A stretch of DNA of 51,412 bases from contig FN649727.1 of assembly GCA_000310025.1 (NCBI GenBank), positions 6,098,462-6,149,873 of the forward strand. The letters run 5' to 3'. The position numbers and the translations under genes were made by a program. Origin of the DNA: Ectocarpus siliculosus. Lineage: Eukaryota; Sar; Phaeophyceae; Ectocarpales; Ectocarpaceae. Shown here one piece after another: positions 32,779-43,055 of the stretch (the first letter of the stretch is position 1; each line of letters starts with the position of its first letter). The notes beneath the pieces are model-generated. The model saw only the letters and a program-made list of their open reading frames with translations, was not told the DNA's origin and did not search any database.

Positions 32779-35700
32779 CTATCTCTTCTCCTCCCCGTCT
32801 TTGGCTGCCCTCTTCTCCTCCTTCTCTCGCCGCTCGATTTCGTCGCCGAACGTGGCGAGAATGTTCTTGGCCATTTGCTCCGAGCGCGCCACTCCCTCGC
32901 CCAGCGCGTACATCGCGGCCAGGTTCCGCCATGCGAGCACGTTGCCAGCCTCGGCTGCGGTCTGGTAGCGGCGAAAAGCCTCCTCGGCATCGCCCATGGC
33001 GTACTGCATCACCCCGAGGCAATAGCTGGCATCCGCGTGGCCGTCGTCAGCAGCGGAAGAGTAGCACCTGCAATAACCAAGCAAAACAAAAACGACGGAG
33101 GGCAAGTGGAGGGCTTCACACCGCACTCAACACGCCTATGAACGCGCGCCAACAGTCGGCGAAATACGAAAGCTGAGAGCACATGCAGAATTGCAGAATA
33201 GCGTTCGAACGAGCACCGGAGAGCAGCAACAACGCAACAGCGCAATGTGCAACGCCGGTCTCGACATCGTCGGTGCGGTGGACGGAAAAAACTTCCTCGA
33301 TCGAACTGTTTTTTTTTGTCGTCCCCATTTTATTCCGGACGTCGGTCCCTACACCGTTCGGCGATTCTGGACGCACCAGCCGGGGTTACACAGGCTTTGG
33401 GTGGGAGGGAAACGTGCCCCGTTCGTGGAGAATAAGCCCTGCATGCATCACGTACCTGAACGCCGCCCGGGGATCTCGGGCGAACCCGTCCTCTCCGTGG
33501 AAAAATGCACTCCCTAACGCAAACAAAGCGTCCGCGCTGCCCGCGGCAGCCGCCTGCTGCACCAGCTCGCCGAACACTCCGAGGTCCTGGGAGAGGCCCA
33601 TCTCTGGACAGCCGGAGCGATGCGCTTGTGCCAGATAAAACGTGGCCTCTGCATGTCCCTTTCGTGAGGCGACAACGCAAGACAGTGGAGGGGAAGGGGG
33701 TAAAGGTAATTCTGTTCTAGGTACAGCTGTAAGGGAGAGCGGTTTCACTCCGCTGAAATCGGGTGAAGGTGAGCCAACCACTCTTCTTCTCATGTGCTCG
33801 GCGGCAAACCACCCGGGTTTGACTCAAGCCTAAATTCACGGCCGCGATAGCGACATGACTCGTGAACGTTTGACTCCGATCCTTTCCGTCCGTCGCATGT
33901 GGTGCAAAACTGGTCGATTTGAAAAGCACAACCCGTCAACTATACCTTTTCCGAGGCTTGACGCAAGAACTTCAGTGCCCGAACACCGTCGGGCGCAATC
34001 CCAAGATCCTCGTCGCCGACGTGAAACCTTTGTCCCAAAAAGTACGCGGCCGCTGAAGACCCCGCCTGAAGGGCCTCGTCGTACAATTCTCGAGCGCGCG
34101 TTGGGTCGCAAGGTGCGCCGATGCCCTGGTGGTCGCATCGAAGGGGGCAGCGAGGAAAAACGAGAACGTAAACAGCGCGTCGACTGCTTCTCGTCGAGAC
34201 GGGCTTTGGGAAGAGATGTGATCGGTGTTGAACTTTGCGGTGGGAAACGAAGACGAACGCGGAATAACACAGCAAATGCACATGGGGAATTTTGTCGTGC
34301 ACATAAGCACTTCCCTTTTAACACACAAAGCGCATCTCCAGATCATGAAGAGAGCTATCCCACGGCCCTGCGAATAAGATATGGCGGTGCGAAAGAAAAC
34401 CGCCGCCGCCGCCACCACCGCGTTGTCGGCTTAACAAATGGCACAGTAGAGGGCAACAACCTATCTCCACAAGTAAACGCGATCGATTTGCGCTAATCGA
34501 TTCACACCCTAGCGCACACCAACATTCGAGCACCGATGGCGCTCGTCGATCCACACTTAGTGCGGACCAGCGCCGGCATAAAACCAGAATATTACATGCA
34601 AGAGAAATACTTGCTGCAGATAGCGGGCTAATTCTTTAGTTTGTAAAGAAACAACACACCTCATGATGGATCCTCGCCATTTGGAAGCACGCATCCGGTT
34701 GAGGCGGATTCCCCACGGCGGCCTTCCGATACCATTCCTCGGCATGCTGCGCGTTGCCAGCAGACTTTGTTTTTGCCTCTAGCGCGATGTCTCCCAGCTG
34801 CATCATCGCCCGCGTATCCCTTGGCGCGACGCGAAGAGGAGGGTGTAGAACATCATTAAAGCGCGTACAAGCAAGAACAAATGTGATGACCAGTTATTAA
34901 CACATAAGAACAGTTCGGGTGGACATGCAGGATACACAGCAGTCCACCATCCATTTAGCCGTGCGCCTTCCCTCGGAAAGTGAATCCACAATCAACGGCT
35001 CTCACGGATTCCCTGCAATTTTTCGGTCACAGAGACACCTGTTTCGTCTATGTATGCTGGTTGAGCGGCGCAACCGACGCCAACCGAAAGCAGCGCACCC
35101 CACAGAGAGCCTTCTTGGCCTTCGCAAACTCCATAAAAACGCGAGAAGGTGACCTGGAAGGTCACCCGTGCACATCTTGACTACGCGTGCTCACCCAGAC
35201 AAGGCCGCCTTGAGGTACCACTCCCACGCTTCTGGATAGTCCACTTCTGGCGGAGTGGTTCCCCGTCCACCTCCAGCCTCGCGAGCGCCAACCGAGAGTA
35301 CACGCCCGTCGTTGCCGCGAGCGCTGACGTCGCTCATTCTCGTGGTCTTCGTAGGGCTTTTCCCAGCGCGGCCCTTCGACCCGAAAGAACCAGGAGCGAG
35401 TTGGCGTTTCTTCATGGCTTGTTTGCGCAAGTCTTTGATCTCTGCGACCACTGCTTTTGCCGCGCCCTCTGCGCCCAGCTCCGCCCTCTTCCCGAACTCG
35501 AGTAGCTCTCCCCAGATGTAGTGGAGGTTGCCCAGGGCGAAGTAGACGTCTGGTGGCACCGTCTCTGCGCAGGCCGCTTTGAGGAGCAAGCGCCAGGCTT
35601 CGACCGCGTCATCTGTTGGGTGGGAAATGGACGAGAGAATGAATACAACGCAAACGGTGACACAGGGAGGAAAATATCAGCGCTTCCGCAAATGTAAAAC

Positions 35701-36182
35701 AGCGTAAAGATCGCGCGTAAAGTAATTGCACTGCTGGGCGCATCACCATGTGGAGGGCAGACAGCTTTTGGGGCGGGGGGGCGAAGGAGAAGCTAAATAC
35801 AGCAGTAGTGAGGACGATGCTATTTTTACGTGTAGACGAAACATAAGCGCGCTACACACGCCTGGTTGTTGCTACACAACGTGCATTAAGTAGAAGGAGC
35901 TATACCTATCTGCCCACCTTGCTCGAGAGATTCAGAGCGCTCCCTGAGTATTCGTAGACCTTGCTCAGCTGCTTCTCTGGCGGCAGCAGGGTCTGTGTGC
36001 TCGTGCTCGGACGGTGGCCGAGTTACGGAACTCAAACGTGAAAAATGTCCCGCGTGGAGGCAACCTGGTTGGCTTGTTGTGAAGATATAGGAAGGGGCGG
36101 GATTAGGCGGTCTTCTTGCGTGTAGTGCCCACCACAGTCCTCTGCCACAAGAGACTCGGAGTCTTCCAACAACTGCTGCCAT
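32779..36182 (-). CDS. Sel1-repeat (SLR) protein with probable mitochondrial presequence, six exons, complete
   Basis: Sel1 repeats are TPR-like helical pairs that scaffold protein complexes. Exons in transcript order: 36182-35906, 35612-35195, 34819-34660, 34125-33946, 33658-33456, 33067-32779; every junction phase agrees; 508 residues. The first about 55 residues (MAAVVGRLRVSCGRGLWWAL...) are rich in Arg, Ala and Ser with no acidic residue, as in mitochondrial targeting peptides. Repeats follow: AWRLLLKAACAE, AWEWYLKAALSGDTRAMMQLG, AEEWYRKAAVGN, ARELYDEALQAGSSAAAYFLG, ALKFLRQASEKGHAEATFYLA, AAFRCYSSAADDGHADASYCLG, AFRRYQTAAEAGNVLAWRNLA. A Lys/Arg-rich linker with GKSPTKTTR breaks the array in exon 2. 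The tail is highly charged. The start shares a 207-bp interval with the EF-hand gene. Confidence 0.9.
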
Positions 36183-36389
36183 CGCCGACGTTGTTAGTGC
36201 GTTGTGCTACAGGCAGTATGCACACGCCATTGGGGGGGGTATTTGATTGTTCTTTCTCGGAGAATGTGACGAGGCATTTTTTTGAAGCGCCCGCGGGACT
36301 GTCGGGGGGGGGGGGCACAAACCCGACAAGCAGCCCTCGCCCGCACACGCGAGAGACACGCCACGTATCCATATCCTGTCCCTGAGGAG
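36183..36389. promoter_or_regulatory. Shared divergent promoter, Sel1 / EFCAB11-like
   Basis: 207 bp separate the start codons of the minus-strand Sel1 gene and the plus-strand EF-hand gene. The interval includes a G11 run (36303-36313). Both start codons belong to well-supported first exons, so this is the firmest of the three head-to-head intervals. No core element was recognised. Confidence 0.65.
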
Positions 36390-39300
36390 ATGGCGTCCCG
36401 AATAACAGAGTCAAAGCTACAAGAGATCTCCGACTGCTTCAACGAATTCAGTGACAACAAGAGTGAGTTATGGCTTTCAACACAGGAATGACACTCTTAC
36501 AAGTACTGCTGAGATGCCGTTTATTATGTACAGCCCACTGCTAAGGCTGGGTGCCAATTGAGGATGGGTCCCTTGGAGAATGTTCAAGGATCCGGCACAT
36601 CTCTCTTTGATGATATCATATGAAGTAGAAGCACTTCTATTTTTTTCCAAGATACAGTAACAGTTGGAAGTAGGGTCGTATTGTAGACTCCATCCAGTAC
36701 TTACCATCTTCCCATAGGTTTACACATCCATGTTTCCCTCGCCACAGCCGTTGTCTTGTTCGGAGTCGTTGCCCTACAGCACTTGTCGGTAGCGGCTTTT
36801 GTCAGAGTATTATGGATATTGCGTAATACCCTGGCACGGTGGCTTAGAGGCTGTGTCGTCGATGTCGTGGTGATGACACGTGCGAGAGGATAGCCTGGAG
36901 GACGAGAGTCCTTCCTATTAATTAGTGTGAAGAAGGTGTTGAGATATTGTGACACTGGCGCTTAGACTAGTTGGCCAACACACACAGATGTAAACCGCAG
37001 AGTATGCGGGAGGCCAGAGGACGGCTGGTTTCCAGAGATGACCAAATGGTGCCCAAGTTCTTAGATAATTTTTTTTTAAGCTCAACTTATTAACTGCTGG
37101 AGTCTTGAGCGCGGGCGAGTTCTGTAGTTGTAGCAGTACTGCTCCAGTCGCTTGTTCGGACGCTGGATGCCCGGCGTAAACTACATGTACGGTATTAACG
37201 AACGATGGTACGCACGAGTTGAGGTCGAGATGTAATCTACTACTGCTGTAGTAGCAGATACTACATCTACAGTGCTGTATGTGCCTACGTTGCAGGAACC
37301 CACTCTTCCAGATGCATTCTGCTGTGCCTACACGATTTACTGTTAATGTGCGCCTTCAGTAGTCTTCTGCGTATGGGAACAAGAACCCCGATCCCCAAAG
37401 CGTTGTTTTCCCTACAACACCCTTCTTTCCATTTCCCAACACAGGCTACCTGGACAAGGACGATCTCAAGGTGGCGGTGACCGCTCTGCTGGGATTTCGC
37501 CCGTCGAAGGTGCGAGCTAACATCTACTCTGCATCTATTGCTGATCGGGAGTGACGAAGACGCGGAACAGATAGTAGTATGATTCAGACTGAAATGTGCG
37601 ACTCGTTCGTTGGTGGTTTGATAGGAGCGAGTGCTTGCAAATATGTCGGTCCCGGGGAGGGTCACAGCCTGAGCAAGACGGCCGATCAATGCATGGCGCA
37701 TGTGTTAGGAGGACGGCTCTCTTTCGCTGAACGAGCCATTCGTCGCTTGCAAATTCCCTCTTTGCGTGCGCTGCAGTTCGATGTGCAACAAATGCTAGCT
37801 TTGGCAACGGCAGAGGATCCGCAATGTCCAGGTAACCGAAACACCAAGATACCGATTGTCGAGAGAGAAGTTCAGCGTAAAAATTAAAATTCTTTGATTT
37901 CGCGTCAAGCTCAACACTCCTCGTAGACCATGTTGATTTGCCAGCAATGGCCACACGTCCTCATGTTATTGCATGGCAGGTGGAAACCGTGGAGTTCATG
38001 CGACGTTCATCCTCGATGGGAACCTTCCTTTCTCCAGTAGGACTACAATACCAAAAGTATCGAAGTATTTATCGGAGTCTTCGCGCTCTGTGTGTGGTCG
38101 TTTTATGTTTTTATCGTTTCGCTCTGAGACTTTTTCGCACACGGGTGTAAACACTCCGATCCCTTGTGTCAAGACTCCCGACACCTGTGCGATAATCGAG
38201 TTGAATCGCTCGGCTCTTGCTTTCTTTCCGCACCCTTGTGCCAAGACTCTGATCCGTCCCAAGGATCCGGCACTTATGGTATTGTGGATGTATAGAGACT
38301 AGGTAACCGCTGGAGCACACAAAGAGTATGGCAAGATGCGATCTGAGTGGAGTGTCTTGATCACATCTTGCCGACCGTTGTTCAGCAAGAACCCCCGCTC
38401 TGGATATGACTCTTTCAAATCAACCTGCTGAGATAGGGAGTGGGGAGCGTTCCAACAATTCGGCCGAGACCGTTTTCCTTGCTAAAGCTCAAAAAAGAAA
38501 ACTTCCGGCCCCTGGTAATGGATGAATACTGATGCCATGACCTGGGTCTCTTTCTAACGAGGGTAGCCTGTCCTCCGTTTGCCCAAACGCCGAACACGCT
38601 GTTTTTCACAGTGTTCGATAGCATGTGCACTTCTCGGTGCCTCGCCGAGGTCGTGGCTAGAGAACCTCCGTCATCTAAATAGATCTCTTAGAATGCGATA
38701 CATTGTGACTTTGTCGTGTCCTTCGCAATGGTATATAGGGGACACAACCGATGTGGCTTTCCACTGCATCTGGATCTTTGGAGGCATACATTGTGACTTT
38801 GTCGTGTCCTTTGCAATGGTATTTAGGGGGCACAACTGATGTGGCTTTCCAGTGCATCTGGATCTTTGGACGCAGACACTTCGTATGTTAATCATACAAC
38901 ATGTACAGCCAGTGTCATTGTGCCGCCCTGCTTTCGTGGCGCTCTTTTGGCTGTTGCAAAACGAGCTTCTCGAAGGGGCGATAGCACACGAGAGGTGCTA
39001 CAAATACCGCACACATCCACTGTAGGACCACTTAGACATGGCGTCACCTCAAGCTGCCTCGCTGACCATCTTTCGTCGAAGTGTCCGGTACGTCATTCTG
39101 AGAAAGTTACACTAGCGAGGCACGTGCACGCTTTCCGTCTGCTGGCTTCTCGCGGACAGGGATGTCTAGAGATATGTTTGTCGAGTCCATGGGTCGTCGC
39201 CTCGCCCTGGTCGATCCGGCGGAGGAATTGCGCCAGATCTTCAAAGCCTTTGACAGAGGATGCCGGGGTTTCATCACAAGGGATGATCTGCGGCAGGTGC

Positions 39301-40371
39301 AGGACGCGTGAGCTGCTGCTCCTTCTCGTTCCGATAGCATGCAAACAAGGAGTGAGGTTGCTCAACTTCGAAGTCGTTTTTCAATTCGTTCTACCCGATT
39401 GATGACGAACCGAGATTTTCTCCAGTAGTGGTTGTGAGTTCTGGAGGAGGTGGGAGAATGAGTTCCCCGGAGGGTGGCTTGTACGCTCTGATTCTGGTGT
39501 TCTTCACAGGCTTCCACCCGCTAGCAGTGTATCATGGGCATGAGAGACTATCAGTGCCCCAACTAACCTTGTACAGAAAATCACTCCCGTGTTGACTGGG
39601 CTAAGTCATCGTTTCCGTTGTGCCCACAAAAACGATGGCGTTTTACATGCGGGGTTGGTGCGCGTCTCACGCATTGGTGGTGTCGCTTCTCATGCACGAA
39701 TTGTACTGTACGATCAACAGGTCTTGTCGGAAGTTTTCAGCGAGAGCGAAATGCCGCCTGTCAAGGTCGCGGAGATGTTCTCGGAAGCCGATTGGGACGG
39801 AAGCGGACGGGTAGGCACGAGGTCCTGTTCGACGGCTGTGTGTCTTCCCACCTCCTATCTAGCTCATTAAACCCCGATCCGTCAAGCCGACACGCCCCAC
39901 AGACGTTTCTTCTGCGGTGTTTACACGACGGTACTGGAGCTTAAAAACTTGTACCAACGTTGCCGGCACGAGCGTCGTGCGCGGCACCGCGGGGCTGATT
40001 TGCCGTCTGGTGTTGACATGACGTGATGCTTCAAAAACAACGTTGAAATTGGTGAAGTGGCACGCGCATGTCATTTTCATGCGCACTCAACGAGAACAAT
40101 GGCTGTTGTGGCAATGACTGTTGTGGGCCGGCTTTGTTACCTCTTGCCATGTGTGTACGTCAACATGCGAAATATTCCTTCTGCAACACAATAGCTTCCC
40201 CCTGGAAGGTGCCGTTGTGTTTAGATGTGCTCGTTTTGTCTGCAGATACCAACAATTCGAATCGTACTTTGTCTTCAGATTGGATACCAACAATTCGAGA
40301 GCATGATGACCAACCGGCTTCCAACGGAGCTGGTACGGCGAAGGGAACGCCGCCCCAGGCCAGCCTTCTGA
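36390..40371 (+). CDS. EFCAB11: EFCAB11-like EF-hand protein, six exons, complete
   Basis: Exons: 36390-36462, 37445-37509, 37777-37831, 39160-39296, 39721-39810, 40279-40371; all phases agree; 170 residues. The order of motifs matches animal EFCAB11: SYLDKDDLKVAV-ALLGFRPSK (human GYLSREDFKTAV-LFGYKPSK), FDVQQMLALAT, FVESMGRRL, ELRQIFKAFDRGCRGFITRDDL, then VAEMFSEADWDGSGR and FESMM. Length is also similar (human about 163). EF-hands bind calcium, but the loops here look degenerate: the first has Phe at position 1 and Ser at the Gly position, the third reads DRGCRGFITRDD, and only DWDGSGRIGYQQF looks able to bind. I know of no settled function for EFCAB11. The C-terminus is Arg-rich (RRRERRPRPAF). 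Confidence 0.88.
38380..38432 (-). repeat. Dispersed repeat remnant, copy B
   Basis: Second copy of the repeat at 20983-21055, inside intron 3 of the EF-hand gene. Its minus-strand reading ESYPERGFLLNNG parallels GSYPERGFLLSTN of copy A. Confidence 0.6.
38700..38871. repeat. 88-bp tandem duplication in EF-hand intron 3
   Basis: ACATTGTGACTTTGTCGTGT begins at 38700 and again at 38788. The two units differ at only a few positions (CTTCGCAATGGTATATAGG against CTTTGCAATGGTATTTAGG). No coding or splice signal is associated with it. Confidence 0.9.
40242..40299. repeat. Short direct repeat across the last EF-hand acceptor
   Basis: GATACCAACAATTCGA occurs at about 40245 and again at about 40282, the second copy being the first codons of the last exon (YQQFE). 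Each is preceded by an AG acceptor-like CTGCAG or CTTCAG. The upstream copy is followed by out-of-frame sequence. Confidence 0.75.
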
Positions 40372-40758
40372 ACCGGGCCCAGCGCACGGTAAGCCGTTTT
40401 ATAGAGATCGCACACCAAGGGTCCGCCCGCTGCATGCAACGGAAAACGGGGACCTCACACGGAAGCTTGACAATGTTTCGGCAATGGCGAGTGACACCTC
40501 GTTGGTCCCATCTCAAATATTTTGTCCAGACGTTCCCATTCCGGCCTTCCCCCCCAACAAACTCCTGCCTAATTTCCCCGGTCAGGCTGCGTGTGCCACA
40601 CGGTACCGGACGTGTTTCAAAGCGTTTTTTTTTTAATACCCGCGTTGTCTCACACATGTTGTCTCACACATGATGCTAACCTCACGGCAGCAACCGGTAG
40701 AACATATCGTTGTGATTATGTTTCGCCTTCAAGCCTGCCCACGGGACAGTTTATACTG
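40372..40758. other. Convergent intergenic region, EF-hand / TPR 3' ends
   Basis: 387 bp between the two stop codons. The two 3' UTRs must be short or overlap as antisense transcripts. Nothing else is visible here. Confidence 0.6.
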
Positions 40759-41376
40759 TCATGCTGCTTCTGCATGCAAAAACACAGCAGTTGCACCCTT
40801 CTTCTTTCTCTCTTGTGCCTTGTTCTTCGTCGGTGGTTTGTCCCCGATTCCAAGTTTATCGCGAAACGCCTCGCGAACCTTGTTTTCCTCTTCTTGAAGG
40901 GCCGCCCACAATGCAGCGGTCCGACTCTCCTCCGCCGCCCCCCCCCCTTGTTTCTTTTCCTTGGCGGCGCTCTTTTTCCTCATTGGCCCGTGTACCTTTC
41001 TCCGCTTTTGATGCGTGGCTATTCCCTTCACACCAGTCGTGGTAGCCGCAGCCTTTTCCTTGCCCCTGTCTTGAGGGTGCAATCCCTCCCCAGGAGACCG
41101 TCGTCGGACCGACTCCTTCACCTTTTTCTTTTCCTCCGCCTGCAAGACTGACCACTCCGCGAGTGCGGCTGCTGTGGTGGTGCTAGAGACGCTTGATGGG
41201 TCTCGTTCGTTTGGGGCAGCCTTCTGCGACGCCGATAGCTGAGATACGAGCCTCGACACGCTCACGGCACCCCCCTTTGCCCCGCCAGCAGACTTCTCGA
41301 CATTCTTCGCACGGTTAGTATTCATCGTCGCGTTTGGTGGAGGGTGATGTATACCGACGTGCTTGCCTTCGTCGAT

Positions 41377-41413
<37 letters not shown>

Positions 41414-42807
41414 CTGGCTTGTTCACGCTCTGTCGAGGTAAGCCAGCCGGAGACCAAGAAGCATGGGGCGCTCGTGGGAGAGGAAGTTGACGAGGCCTCG
41501 ACGCTGCTGTGTTCAGCTTTCTTTCCGCTTTTCTCCTGGTGCTCTCCCTCAGCCTGAACGTTCACCACATCACACCTGCTGCTGCTGCTGTTTTCCGGCG
41601 GGGGTGGTGCTCCGCTACTACTGCTGCTGTGTGTTGTTGTCGAGATCGCTACCGGTGGCGGTGGCCTTTTTGGAGTGTTGCCTTCACCAAGGCATCCCTC
41701 GTTGTTGGTAGTCATCTCCCCTGCCACAGCCGACTGCTGTGGTGACGCCGGTGTAGCCGATTGCAGCTCTGCGTTACTAGGTTCGTCGAGACTTCTTCGT
41801 CGTGTTTGCTGGTAAACCTCCTCCGCCGGGACCTGTACACGAGAGGCTGGCGGTATCACCTCTTCCGCAAGGGGTCGTCCGCTGGCGTTCGTAGTACTAT
41901 CTTCCTTCTGCTGCGCGCGATGAAGCATTGTGGTGGCTTCGACGTTGCCAGGTTCGAGGACAATCACCGCTCGGAAATCGGTTGCGGCGTCTAGCGCCCT
42001 GCCCAAGGCTAGCCGAGCCTGCCCGCGGCGAAAGAGCGCCTTGGCGCAGGAAGGTTGGATGTGGAGTGCTCGAGAACAAGCTTCTTCGGCGTCTTTCATC
42101 GAGCCTAGCTTGATTTGAGCGTACGCAAGGTTGCAAAGGCAAGCTAGTTCTAGGTCTGGACCCGCGGCATCGCTCTTCGGGCACGGTATCTGTGAGCAAT
42201 GCGCGGGGCAGAAGATAAATAGGGTACGCGGCGTTAGGGTTACCGACAGAGGTCACGAGACTAATGTAGACTAAAGGAATGCCTTCATGTCCTAATCCTG
42301 CGTATGGGAGTGCTTGTTACCGCGGAATTGGGACGAGAGAGGCCCGAAGTGTTTTTTTGTGTCGAGAACACAGCAGCAACAGCAGCAAAGCAACATCAAC
42401 GACAGGAATTCTGGGCGAGAACATTTTTTGTGTGGTGGAAATAACTCACGTCGAGACACCGGCGGCGCATGATGCACTACACCACCAATACGATATGGTA
42501 CTCGACCACAGCATGCTGTGTCTCTCAAAGTTTTAACTCTAATTCACACAACACGAAAACAAGCGACTCCTGCCTCCTTCGCGGGGATATGAGCGGAGGT
42601 CATTACAAATGGATGTGTATACGCGGTCGGTGGACTGGTAGAAAGTGTGCTGGATCTTTGGATCTGTGCTTCATCAACGGTTTTTACCTGACGGACAGCG
42701 TTTACAGCATGCTGAAATGCGTCCGCAGCACCTTGGAAATCCCCACCACGGAATAAGGCATTGCCTCTCGCTTTTATATCTGCAATATTTTCCTCGGCAT
42801 GCGCCAT
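40759..42807 (-). CDS. TPR protein with polyglutamine tract, two exons, complete
   Basis: Exons: 42807-42688 and 42189-40759, phase 0; 516 residues. Three tetratricopeptide repeats fill roughly residues 5-125: IKARGNALFRGGDFQGAADAF, LACLCNLAYAQIKLGSMKDA, and AKALFRRGQARLALGRALDA with FRAVIVLEP. The Lys/Arg/Asn pattern (RGNALF, NLAYAQ, KALFRRGQA) resembles the carboxylate-clamp TPRs that hold Hsp70/Hsp90 C-termini; that role is inference. The rest is low complexity: Pro/Ser-rich stretches, a run of about 13 Gln coded by CAG (minus strand of 41378-41414), and a Lys-rich region with GPMRKKSAAKEKK. It ends in a charged helix (ALWAALQEEENKVREAFRDK). The start is 248 bp from that of the neighbouring plus-strand gene. 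Confidence 0.9.
41378..41414. repeat. (CTG)n / (CAG)n repeat coding polyglutamine
   Basis: About twelve uninterrupted TGC/CTG units on the plus strand. On the minus strand in the TPR frame they are CAG codons. One further Gln is coded by CAA at the 3' end. Confidence 0.95.
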
Positions 42808-43055
42808 CTATCGTCTGGGACACGTGTGTCGTGGCTGCTGGTTGTTGGTTCACATATATATATGATACATGCCGTGCTGCTCGCTTGGCTCGCTGATCCG
42901 GGGGGGCCGTAAAATCAGGGGGCTCGGGTCGGGATCGTCCCCTACTTCGCTCGCTACTGCTGTCCAGATGAGATGCTGTGGCAGCACTCCTCTCAACGAC
43001 TGCCCACTGCCCACCAGCACAGAGCGCACCTCCTCCGAAGGGCACCGACGACGCC
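42808..43055. promoter_or_regulatory. Shared divergent promoter, TPR / small unidentified gene
   Basis: 248 bp separate the TPR start codon (minus, 42807) and the proposed start of the small plus-strand gene (43056). A short (TA)n stretch lies at 42854-42864. The boundary on the right depends on the weaker gene model. Confidence 0.45.
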
